37,051 nt of DNA. It comes from an uncultured Bacteroidota bacterium. Its GTDB lineage: Bacteria > Bacteroidota > Rhodothermia > Rhodothermales > UBA10348. How positions within the stretch are numbered: the stretch's first letter is position 1; every line of letters starts with the position of its first letter. Positions 9,265 to 16,784 of the stretch are shown one piece after another. The notes under the pieces were generated by a model, which worked only from the letters and a program-made list of their open reading frames with translations, was not told where the DNA came from and did no database searches. The DNA lies in NCBI GenBank assembly GCA_937876355.1, contig CALFHN010000098.1:1-37051 (forward strand), given 5' to 3'. The translations under genes were made by a program, and so were the position numbers.

Positions 9265-9960
9265 ATGATCAAAGCAAAAAATCTCAAAAAAGCCTATTTG
9301 ACGGAAGAAGTCGAAACCACCGCTCTCAATAGCGTAAATATTGAGATTAAAGAAGGGGAGTTCGTTTCCATAATGGGCCCCTCAGGTTGCGGTAAATCCA
9401 CGTTGTTGAACATCATGGGATTACTCGATAACCCAACGGATGGTGAATATTGGTTTTTAGATACAGAAGTATCCAAATTGAGCGAGCGCCAGCGAGCTCA
9501 GCTCAGAAAAGGAAACATTGGCTTCGTATTCCAGAGCTTCAACTTGATTGACGAACTCAACGTGTATGAAAACGTCGAGCTACCCCTTCTTTATCTTGGT
9601 ATGCCAAGTGAAGAACGTAAACAGCGCGTGCATGCAGCTCTAGATTCAGTTCAGATTCTTCATCGTCAGACTCACTTTCCACAGCAGCTTTCAGGTGGTC
9701 AACAGCAGCGCGTTGCGATTGCTCGTGCCGTCGTTGCGGGTCCAAAATTAATCCTTGCGGATGAGCCTACGGGTAACTTAGATTCAACGCATGGCGAGGA
9801 AGTAATGAATCTTCTTACTAAGCTGAACCAAGCTGGAACTACGATTGCAATGGTAACGCACTCTCCTTCAGATGCCGAGTACAGCCAGCGCGTGATTCAT
9901 CTATTTGATGGACATGTAGTTACGGAAAACGCAACTCATGGCAGTATGGCTCACGCCTAA
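9265..9960 (+). CDS. ABC transporter ATP-binding protein (MacB/LolD family)
   Basis: Cytoplasmic ATPase of 231 residues for a type VII-like (MacB/LolCDE/FtsE) ABC system. All nucleotide-binding motifs are intact: Walker A GPSGCGKST, Q-loop in FVFQSFNLIDELNVYENVELPL, signature LSGGQQQRVAIARA, Walker B LILADEP, D-loop GNLDS and H-loop VTHS. The FNLIDELNVYENVELPL segment is typical of the lipoprotein/macrolide-export clade. It follows the adaptor gene after 183 bases that contain the tandem repeats. No permease is adjacent, so its partner may be the permease at 16785 or one outside the window. Confidence 0.95.
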   Translation: MIKAKNLKKAYLTEEVETTALNSVNIEIKEGEFVSIMGPSGCGKSTLLNIMGLLDNPTDGEYWFLDTEVSKLSERQRAQLRKGNIGFVFQSFNLIDELNVYENVELPLLYLGMPSEERKQRVHAALDSVQILHRQTHFPQQLSGGQQQRVAIARAVVAGPKLILADEPTGNLDSTHGEEVMNLLTKLNQAGTTIAMVTHSPSDAEYSQRVIHLFDGHVVTENATHGSMAHA

Positions 9961-10018
9961 ACTGCAAAAAATCGGATTTCGCCGGACGTTTTAACTCATC
10001 ATATTGACCAGAACCACG

Positions 10019-10288
10019 ATGAAACAGATTTGCATTCCGGTACCGTCGCTTCAAAACCATCAAACTGTCGATGCTGAGGTAACGGTTAATGGCGTGAGTC
10101 GCCATATGAACTACAGATTGGAGTCATTTGACTGGGCTCAAGAGGGACTCACGACCCCCCATAAAATCCAACGCCTTCGGGAATTGATCCAGGGATATGA
10201 TCCAGGATGGGAATTGGTTCAAATTGGGGTTCCGGATAGAAATCTGATTCCAGTGATGTTTAGAAGGTCTTCTCCTGCGCTAAGCTAG
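10019..10288 (+). CDS. Small hypothetical protein, 89 aa
   Basis: Unrecognised small soluble protein starting MKQICIPVPSL at an ATG. A TTG 15 bases earlier (10004) is a weaker alternative. It has no signal peptide, membrane helix or cysteine pair. Basic and aromatic residues are spread throughout, and the C-terminal GWELVQIGVPDRNLIPVMF has a beta-strand-like pattern. It follows the ATPase by 58 bases on the same strand and could belong to the same transcript. Its stop codon overlaps the start of a G-rich tandem repeat and a strong hairpin follows, so this is a plausible transcript end. Confidence 0.6.
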   Translation: MKQICIPVPSLQNHQTVDAEVTVNGVSRHMNYRLESFDWAQEGLTTPHKIQRLRELIQGYDPGWELVQIGVPDRNLIPVMFRRSSPALS

Positions 10289-10308
10289 GTTGGAGGTTGG
10301 AGGTTGGA
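10287..10308. repeat. Three tandem copies of AGGTTGG
   Basis: A perfect 7-bp tandem run that begins on the last bases of the preceding stop codon. It contains six GG pairs separated by TT or A, a pattern able to form a two-tier G-quadruplex. The unit is the exact reverse complement of CCAACCT, which occurs in four of the five 18-bp repeats at 9078-9167 and, as CCAACC, in all five. Confidence 0.9.
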
Positions 10309-10322
10309 CGCGAAGTTATTTT

Positions 10323-10358
10323 GTAGGGCGGTGGGCGCGAAAGCACCCACCGCCCTAC
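10323..10358. terminator. Strong extragenic hairpin, possible terminator or REP-like element
   Basis: Sixteen-base arms at 10323-10338 and 10343-10358 pair at all but one position around a GAAA tetraloop. The stem is very GC-rich (GTAGGGCGGTGGG pairs perfectly with its complement). Only CTTATTATAG follows, with no T tract, so it is not a canonical intrinsic terminator. Transcript 3'-end protection or a REP-like repeated palindrome are alternatives. The remaining 140 bases before the SDR gene show nothing I can name. Confidence 0.6.
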
Positions 10359-10501
10359 TTATTATAGTTCCGTTTCGGATATTGAAAGAACATTATCATT
10401 CGACCGAATCGACACTGTTAATGATTGCGTGGTTTGACAGTGTTCTTGAATCTCGTCCGGACATTTTTTGCCCGGAATAATCTTTTTTTCAGTCCGATAA
10501 A

Positions 10502-11296
10502 ATGCCGTTTCAGGGAAAAATAGTTTGGATTACTGGAGCATCTAGTGGAATTGGAGCGGATCTGGCGGTAGAATTGGCTTCAAAAGGAGCCATTTTAGTG
10601 TTGTCTGCTCGGCGCAAGGAGCAGTTAGACGTTGTTCGAATGAGGTGCCAGAGACCGGAAGAGCACTTCATACTTCCCTTGGATGTCACTGATTTTAGCA
10701 CGCACCAGGCTAAGTTCGATGCGTTGTTAGAGCGATTTCCGCGCGTAGATGTCATTATTGTAAATGCGGGAATTGGCCAGCGATCCTCGATCATGAAGTC
10801 TGATTTTGAAACCGAACGACAGATAATGGATGTAAACTTTTTTGGCTGCACATCTCTAACTCGCGTGGTATTGCCTCATTTTTTAGCCAGAAATCAAGGC
10901 CAAATTGCTGTAATTAGTAGCATTATGGGGTTCGTTTCAACGCCCAGGCGTGCTACGTACGCCGCCTCCAAACATGCTTTACACGGTTATTACGAGGGAC
11001 TCAGGTCCGAATTGCACAAAACAGGCGTCTCAATTTCAATGGTGTGTCCGGGCTACGTCAACACTGAAATCAGTATTCACTCGCTGACTTCCAAAAAACT
11101 GGCTTTTGGGCACATGGACGATCAACATCTAAAAGCTATGCCTGCTGACGTTTTCGTAAAAAAGGCAGTCCGCGGATTGTCCCGGCGTAAACCGGTGATA
11201 CTCATTGGAGGATTGGAACGTTTTGCACCACTATTGGCCCGCTTATCTCCAGCATTGCTACGATTTCTTATCCCAAGAGTAATCACCTCTGATTAA
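10502..11296 (+). CDS. Short-chain dehydrogenase/reductase
   Basis: Rossmann-fold NAD(P)-dependent oxidoreductase of 264 residues. The cofactor motif TGASSGIG is at residues 10-17, the structural NAGIG near 90, the catalytic Ser in VISSIMG and the YxxxK pair as YAASK. The C-terminus after the substrate loop ends in a hydrophobic, Arg/Leu-rich tail (LARLSPALLRFLIPRV), which suggests membrane association, as in the DhrS7/YqjQ-like branch. The substrate cannot be assigned. It lies 213 bases after the small-protein gene and past a strong hairpin, so it is probably transcribed separately. Confidence 0.93.
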   Translation: MPFQGKIVWITGASSGIGADLAVELASKGAILVLSARRKEQLDVVRMRCQRPEEHFILPLDVTDFSTHQAKFDALLERFPRVDVIIVNAGIGQRSSIMKSDFETERQIMDVNFFGCTSLTRVVLPHFLARNQGQIAVISSIMGFVSTPRRATYAASKHALHGYYEGLRSELHKTGVSISMVCPGYVNTEISIHSLTSKKLAFGHMDDQHLKAMPADVFVKKAVRGLSRRKPVILIGGLERFAPLLARLSPALLRFLIPRVITSD

Positions 11297-11389
11297 TTCA
11301 GAACGGTTGCCAACCTTTTACTTCAATACGTTGTCCAAGTAGCGTACATCAGTTCAGTTAAACCCATAGGCGACAATTTCGTCAACATT

Positions 11390-12520
11390 ATGACTCGCAT
11401 ATTTTCACGCTCCTTAGCATTTTTAGTGATCTTGGCTTTTTTCATTGAGCCAATCCAGGCCCAAAACATACGCCGCACATTCGATGTAAAGGCTGGCTCT
11501 CGCCTAGAGTTAGATCTTGAAACCGGCGGTGACATTATCATAACGGGATGGAATCGTAATGAAGTTGATATTACGGTCACTGTAGAAGGCCGGGACAAAG
11601 ATGACGTCTCGTTTAGTATCGAGCAGTCCTCACGCGGTATCGAAGTCTCTTCCGAATTCGACAAACGTAGAGCTCGCGCCGATGTAAAGATGCAAATTAA
11701 AGTGCCCACAAAGTTCAATCTTGAAATTTCAACAACAGGTGGAGATGTCCAAATCGAAGGTGTTGAAGGCAAGATCGAGGGCTCTAGTATGGGAGGCGAT
11801 ATCGACCTTTCGGGCTTGAAGGGTCTTATAAATTTTTCCACGATGGGTGGCGACATAACACTGGTAAATTCAACAGTTGATGGATCGGTACATACCATGG
11901 GTGGTGATGTAGACATTATTGACGTTACCGGGTCTGTTGAAGGGACAACCATGGGCGGGAATGTGACTCACAAAAACGTCAAATCTGGGACCCTCGGGGC
12001 GAATAGTGAAGTCAAAATCGAGACCATGGGCGGTGATATCAATGTGGATGAAGCGCTGTACGGAGCAAACCTCCACACAATGGGTGGCGAAATCAACGTT
12101 CGTAAAGCCGGAAAATTCGTTAAGGCCACAACCATGGGTGGAGATATTGAAATCGATGCAATTGATGGTTGGATTGAAGCCAACACAATGGGCGGAGACA
12201 TTACCGTGACAATGGTAGGTGGCCGTGATGGCGACAGACACGTGGTGCTAGAATCCATGGGTGGTTCGATCGAATTGACCGTCCCCTCCGGGCTTTCGAT
12301 GGCGTTTGATATTGAAATTGAATTGACTCGAGATGCCGACGACGATGAGTACAGCATTGTCTCCGATTTCGATGTAAAGGTGTCCCAGGAAAAAGGCAGG
12401 TCGGACAAACGCTGGAAAAGCGGCGGCGTGATTTCTGGAGAGGGCTCCGTGAACGGTGGCCGCAACAAGATCAAGATTCGGACAACCAACGGAGACGTTA
12501 GAATCCGGGAAGGACGTTAA
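11390..12520 (+). CDS. Exported DUF4097-type beta-helical repeat protein
   Basis: A 376-residue protein with a signal peptide (hydrophobic residues 8-22, ending in IQAQ). The mature part is built from about twelve repeats of a short strand-turn unit with the core TMGGDI or a variant. Examples begin SSMGGDIDL, STMGGDITL, HTMGGDVDI, ETMGGDINV, HTMGGEINV and NTMGGDITV; the last is TTNGDVRI. This regular pattern is typical of DUF4097, predicted to fold as a beta-solenoid at the cell surface or periplasm. No catalytic residues are apparent and the function of the family is poorly defined. It converges with the GNAT gene across 10 bases. The repeats make the DNA internally repetitive, so copy number could vary between strains. 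Confidence 0.88.
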   Translation: MTRIFSRSLAFLVILAFFIEPIQAQNIRRTFDVKAGSRLELDLETGGDIIITGWNRNEVDITVTVEGRDKDDVSFSIEQSSRGIEVSSEFDKRRARADVKMQIKVPTKFNLEISTTGGDVQIEGVEGKIEGSSMGGDIDLSGLKGLINFSTMGGDITLVNSTVDGSVHTMGGDVDIIDVTGSVEGTTMGGNVTHKNVKSGTLGANSEVKIETMGGDINVDEALYGANLHTMGGEINVRKAGKFVKATTMGGDIEIDAIDGWIEANTMGGDITVTMVGGRDGDRHVVLESMGGSIELTVPSGLSMAFDIEIELTRDADDDEYSIVSDFDVKVSQEKGRSDKRWKSGGVISGEGSVNGGRNKIKIRTTNGDVRIREGR

Positions 12521-12530
12521 TCACTCGTGG

Positions 12531-13049
12531 TTATCTGAGGCCGTCTGGCCACTCATTTTTGAATCCATAGACCCAGAGGGGGCGACCAAAATCCGTCCCC
12601 TCTCCTATTTTTACCATTCCCATTTTTTCTATAATTCGGATGGATCCGGCATTCTCCAGGTAAGATTGCGACGTGATGTGTGTCAAGAAAAACGTGTTTT
12701 GACACACCCAAAGCGCCGCCGCGGCGGCTTCATATCCATACCCCGAACCCCAAAAATTTTTGGAGTATCTCCACCCAAAATCATATCGGCCCATCTTATC
12801 ATCAATCCCACAAAAACCCATTAGTTGCCCGGAATCGGCATGTTCCACCGCAAACCTGGTCCAACCTCTTGTTTGTTGATGTTCCAATACGGTTTTAATG
12901 AAAGCTTCCGCATCACTTCGAGGTCGTGGTTTCCCCTCGCCGATGTTTTTCATGACGTCTGGATCGGTGATGATTAGCGCATAATCATCTAGATCGGAGT
13001 TTTCCCAATCTCGAAGTAGTAGTCGTTCTGTTCGTGCATGGATTTTCAT
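12531..13049 (-). CDS. GNAT N-acetyltransferase (RimJ/RimL-like)
   Basis: Acetyl-CoA-dependent N-acetyltransferase of 172 residues. The N-terminus RTERLLLRDWENSDLDDY is the standard opening of the RimJ/RimL/GNAT_3 group. The acetyl-CoA loop region is seen as NFWGSGYGYEAAAA, followed by SQSYLENAGSIRIIEKMGM, the conserved Asn-containing helix. The substrate is unknown; candidates are a ribosomal protein N-terminus, an amino acid or an antibiotic. Its start codon overlaps an ATG of the divergent GlnRS frame, so the two share a very compact or internal promoter region. Confidence 0.9.
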   Translation of the reverse strand: MKIHARTERLLLRDWENSDLDDYALIITDPDVMKNIGEGKPRPRSDAEAFIKTVLEHQQTRGWTRFAVEHADSGQLMGFCGIDDKMGRYDFGWRYSKNFWGSGYGYEAAAAALWVCQNTFFLTHITSQSYLENAGSIRIIEKMGMVKIGEGTDFGRPLWVYGFKNEWPDGLR

Positions 13050-13125
13050 GATAAACCATACACTATATGGGATTTTATTAGTTTCGGATGCGTGTAATCA
13101 AACGATCAGTATTAACCATCTGGAT

Positions 13126-15441
13126 GTGTCAGTGACCTCTTCGGATTCAGGGTCTCTCGCTAAGCGCGAAAGCAGAAATTTTATTCAACAGATAATCGAT
13201 AGTGATCGAGTGTCTGGACGAGTGTCGGGTGAAATCATTACCCGATTTCCGCCAGAACCGAATGGTTATCCGCACATTGGTCATGCTAAAGCGATCTGTT
13301 TAAATTTTAGCCTGGCCGACGAATACCAAGGTCGGTGTAATCTCCGATTCGACGACACAAATCCTGAAACGGAGGACATGGAATACGTTCGGGCCATGAA
13401 GCTCGATATTAATTGGCTGGGCTTTGACTGGGGCGTCCACGAATATTACGCTTCTGATTACTTTGAGCAGCTCTACGACCTGGCTATCCGGCTCATCAAA
13501 ACGGATAAAGCATATGTTGACAGCCAAACAGGAGAAGATATTCGAGCGAATAGAGGCACGGTAACCGAAGCCGGAACGAACAGCCCTTTTCGCAATCGCA
13601 GCGTCGAAGAAAATCTGAGCTTGTTTGCCGGCATGAGAGCGGGAGATTTCCCGAATGGCGCCCATGTACTGAGAGCCAAGATTGACATGGCCTCACCCAA
13701 TATGTTGATGCGGGATCCGGTAGTGTATCGCATTAAGCACGCTAGCCACTATCGACGAGGAAATGAATGGCCCATTTACCCACTTTACGACTTTGCTCAT
13801 CCCCTTTCGGATGCTATTGAAGGCATAACCCATTCCCTCTGTACGTTAGAGTTTGATGTACATAGGCCGCTTTATGACTGGTTAGTTGATGCTCTTTTCC
13901 CAAATCCAAGGCCACACCAGTACGAATCTGCACGTCTAAATTTAGATTACACCGTTACCAGCAAGCGCAAATTACTCCAGTTGGTCAAAGAAAATCATGT
14001 GGATGGTTGGGACGATCCGCGCATGCCCACAATTTCGGGAATGAGGCGCCGAGGTTACACACCAGAATCACTTCGCCGCTTCTGTGAAATGATTGGCGTC
14101 GCCAAAGCTGACAACCGAGTGGACATGGCGATGCTTGAATTTGCCGTCCGAGATGATTTGAACGCACTTGCACCCCGCGTTATGTGTGTGATTGAACCAC
14201 TTCGAGTTGTGCTTACCAACGTGCCAGCAGGGTCGACCGAAAATCTAGAGGCTTCGTACTGGCCGCATGACATTCCAAAAGAAGGCACCCGACTCGTACC
14301 GTTGACCCGCGAAATCCTGATCGAAAAATCAGATTTCATGGAAGAACCATCCAAAAAATTCCACCGATTGAGTCCTGGCGCTGAGGTTCGGCTTAGATAC
14401 GGCTATATCATTCGATGCAACGAAGTCATTAAAAATGAGGCGGGAGAAATCACCGAACTTCACTGCTCCTTAGATCGGGATACCAAATCTGGCGCGACGC
14501 CGAGCCGAAGAGTAAAGGGCACCATTCATTGGGTTTCTGCTACCGAAGGGGTACCCGTCGAAGTTCGGTTGTACGACCGTCTATTTCGTGTGGCAAACCC
14601 AGACGATGTCGAAGAAGGCCAAACCTTTGTTTCCCATCTCAATCCTGACTCCATGACGGTTTTCCAGGCAATTATAGAACCTTCCGCAGCCTCAAAAGAC
14701 ACCCAGGATCGATATCAATTTGAACGCCAAGGATTCTTTTATCTGGATTCGAAAGAATTAGAGAATGGAAAACGAGTTTGGAACAGAACCATAACGCTTC
14801 GGGACACTTGGGAAAAAGACAACCAACCTGTTCCGCAGCCTGTTCGAATAAAAGAGCCTGCTCCTTCCCCCCCGATAGCCGTCCGAGACCCGCTTGAAGG
14901 ACTCGATACGGCGTCTTTTGACCGCGCCAAACAGTTGGATGAGCAATACGGAATTGGACTAGAAGATGCTGCGTTGTTGGCGGTCCGGCCACACATCGCT
15001 GGTTTTTTTGAGGAAGCTTCCAAGACAGCGCCGAGCACTGCCGTCGCGAATTGGTTAATCAACGAATTACGGCCTCTTCTCACTGAAGAAGGGATTCGGG
15101 TATTGCCGTTTTCTGCTGCTGAGTTTGCAAAACTGGTTGAATTGCACGCGTCCGATACCCTTTCGAGCCGTCAAGCAAAAGAGGTCCTAATCGAAATGAT
15201 TGCCACTGGCGAGTCCTCTGGCTCCATTGTAGATAGATTGGGCTTAAAGCAGATTTCGGATGAAAGTCAGTTGTTATCAATGGTACAGGAAGTCCTAGAA
15301 GCCCATCCCGACCGAGTTGAGGCCTACAAAGGCGGTAAAATCGGCCTTATTGGATTTTTTATGGGTCAAGTCATGGCAAAATCTTCGGGTTCAGCCAATC
15401 CATCGACCGTAAAGTCACTTCTGGAACGAGAGCTTGCGTGA
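13126..15441 (+). CDS. glnS: Glutaminyl-tRNA synthetase with C-terminal YqeY-like extension
   Basis: Class I aminoacyl-tRNA synthetase charging tRNA-Gln. The ATP motif HIGH is at residues 50-53 (numbered from the GTG at 13126) after RFPPEPNGYP. The KMSKS equivalent is VTSKRK near residue 277, and the GlnRS/GluRS anticodon-binding beta-barrels follow to about 580. The last ~185 residues add a helical domain resembling the GatB/YqeY tail known from Deinococcus GlnRS, which helps bind tRNA. The frame is open back to an ATG at 13048, but that ATG overlaps the divergent GNAT start and would add 26 unrelated residues. GTG at 13126 or 13132 gives a more typical N-terminus, so the start is uncertain. 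It converges with the PD40 lipoprotein one base after its stop. Confidence 0.93.
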   Translation: MSVTSSDSGSLAKRESRNFIQQIIDSDRVSGRVSGEIITRFPPEPNGYPHIGHAKAICLNFSLADEYQGRCNLRFDDTNPETEDMEYVRAMKLDINWLGFDWGVHEYYASDYFEQLYDLAIRLIKTDKAYVDSQTGEDIRANRGTVTEAGTNSPFRNRSVEENLSLFAGMRAGDFPNGAHVLRAKIDMASPNMLMRDPVVYRIKHASHYRRGNEWPIYPLYDFAHPLSDAIEGITHSLCTLEFDVHRPLYDWLVDALFPNPRPHQYESARLNLDYTVTSKRKLLQLVKENHVDGWDDPRMPTISGMRRRGYTPESLRRFCEMIGVAKADNRVDMAMLEFAVRDDLNALAPRVMCVIEPLRVVLTNVPAGSTENLEASYWPHDIPKEGTRLVPLTREILIEKSDFMEEPSKKFHRLSPGAEVRLRYGYIIRCNEVIKNEAGEITELHCSLDRDTKSGATPSRRVKGTIHWVSATEGVPVEVRLYDRLFRVANPDDVEEGQTFVSHLNPDSMTVFQAIIEPSAASKDTQDRYQFERQGFFYLDSKELENGKRVWNRTITLRDTWEKDNQPVPQPVRIKEPAPSPPIAVRDPLEGLDTASFDRAKQLDEQYGIGLEDAALLAVRPHIAGFFEEASKTAPSTAVANWLINELRPLLTEEGIRVLPFSAAEFAKLVELHASDTLSSRQAKEVLIEMIATGESSGSIVDRLGLKQISDESQLLSMVQEVLEAHPDRVEAYKGGKIGLIGFFMGQVMAKSSGSANPSTVKSLLERELA

Positions 15442-15442
15442 A

Positions 15443-16666
15443 CTATTGAATCCTTAGGGCAAATATATCCTGCTGCGTTCCGCTCCATAGAATAGTGCCG
15501 CCTTCGGACGACAGATCTAAAACGTGGGCCTCTCCCTTTGGGGACATCAAGAAGAGTAAGTCTTTACCGATCCATTCAAATTGGTAGGCGGCCGTTTGTT
15601 CATCATCTCCAGGAATGACATGAGAAAATGATTCCCCGGTCGTCTTCCACATGAGATCTTTTCCGGATGCCGAGTTGGTCGCGGTAAAAAGAACGTGCCG
15701 GCCATCTGGAGAAAAAACGGGTTGGCTTCTTGAATCTGGTATAGAAGTCGGGGCTTCCAGATACGACGATGATGCAGAGGCGATAGAATAAATCGAAATG
15801 GCCCGCTTACGCGAACCATCCAGCGCGTCTACATCGAATATCAGCTCAGTCCCATCCGAAGACCATGAAATATTTCGAGGCTGGTATTTCTCCCCCACAA
15901 TTTTAACGGGTTTGCCACCGCCGATCTCCTGCAAATACAGGGTGGAATCCGGCTCGTAGGCCCGGGTTTCGCGATTAAATACCAAATCCCTAAGTACAAA
16001 AGCCATTTTTCCTGCAATCGGAGAGACGGCTACATGGTACATTTTTCGGGCATCAAACGTCTTAAGAGTGGCGCAGTCTTGGGTTGCAACTTCATAAATG
16101 GAATCAGAATTCCGAACAATTAGCGTGCCTCCAGGCATCACCGCCAGAACAGACCGAGAGGCTGAACACGGAATTTGCCGTGTAGCTCCTGATTCGACGG
16201 AATAAGAGTGAATGGAACCGGGTCCCATTCGTTTGCCTTCTGGTGTGTAAGCACCAAAGTAGAAAGTCGTAGAATTCGAGTCCCAATGGCCGGTATAAAC
16301 CAATTCCGATGAGCCTGAAAAGAGGGCTGAAACGACTCCTGACGGGACGTTATACACGTAGAGATTGGATGTTTTACCATTTGCAACGGCGAGCGCCACA
16401 CTCTGGCCATCATCCGAAACTGCAGCAAAAGTTTTTACTCCGCCTTGCCCCAAAACAGTACCTGTTTGGGTAACAGGATCGATGTAGTTCAGCGAGTTGT
16501 TTTGTGCCACGTCCCCTTGATTCTGAAAAATTCCAAACATAGCACTGGGTGTTGCGCCCTCGTCAACGATCGGTTCTTCAACTGGCACCAAGACAGGCTC
16601 GGATGAACCACATCCGGCAACTAGGATCAAAGCCAAAATTAAAACGAAAATCTGCAAACGAATCAT
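15443..16666 (-). CDS. PD40/WD40-like beta-propeller lipoprotein
   Basis: Exported lipoprotein of 407 residues. The N-terminal hydrophobic stretch ends in LVAGC, with Cys19 as the lipidation site. The following Gly-Ser-Ser lacks a +2 Asp, which is compatible with outer-membrane sorting in systems using that rule. The rest is made of TolB/PD40-type blades (for example VSDDGQSVALAV, WSSDGTELIFDV, FSPDGRHVLFTA), predicted to form a beta-propeller for protein binding. The partner is unknown. It is read towards glnS, and about 118 bases separate its start from the divergent permease gene. Confidence 0.88.
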   Translation of the reverse strand: MIRLQIFVLILALILVAGCGSSEPVLVPVEEPIVDEGATPSAMFGIFQNQGDVAQNNSLNYIDPVTQTGTVLGQGGVKTFAAVSDDGQSVALAVANGKTSNLYVYNVPSGVVSALFSGSSELVYTGHWDSNSTTFYFGAYTPEGKRMGPGSIHSYSVESGATRQIPCSASRSVLAVMPGGTLIVRNSDSIYEVATQDCATLKTFDARKMYHVAVSPIAGKMAFVLRDLVFNRETRAYEPDSTLYLQEIGGGKPVKIVGEKYQPRNISWSSDGTELIFDVDALDGSRKRAISIYSIASASSSYLEAPTSIPDSRSQPVFSPDGRHVLFTATNSASGKDLMWKTTGESFSHVIPGDDEQTAAYQFEWIGKDLLFLMSPKGEAHVLDLSSEGGTILWSGTQQDIFALRIQ

Positions 16667-16784
16667 GGATCAGGAATGTCTGAAAGCTGAATTAAGGGTA
16701 GATGGCGCTCCGCAACATGTTCATTGTTTTTCACGTTAACATACCTTTTGCGCCTGCGCACCTCATTACTGCCCGCATTTTGTA

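Noticed and set aside
11323-11952. 209-codon minus-strand frame opposite the DUF4097 gene
   Set aside because: It is Pro/Ser-rich with a periodic pattern that mirrors the TMGGDI repeats; a shadow of the real gene.
11968-12489. 173-codon minus-strand frame opposite the DUF4097 gene
   Set aside because: Same periodic low-complexity shadow (repeated ISPPMV-like stretches); no ribosome site or family match.
12456-12824. Plus-strand frame spanning the end of the DUF4097 gene and GNAT
   Set aside because: It overlaps two well-supported genes and its product has no recognisable domain.
15443-16666. TolB of the Tol-Pal system
   Set aside because: Blades are TolB-like, but the N-terminus is a lipobox without the TolB N-terminal domain, and no tolA, tolQ, tolR or pal gene is nearby.
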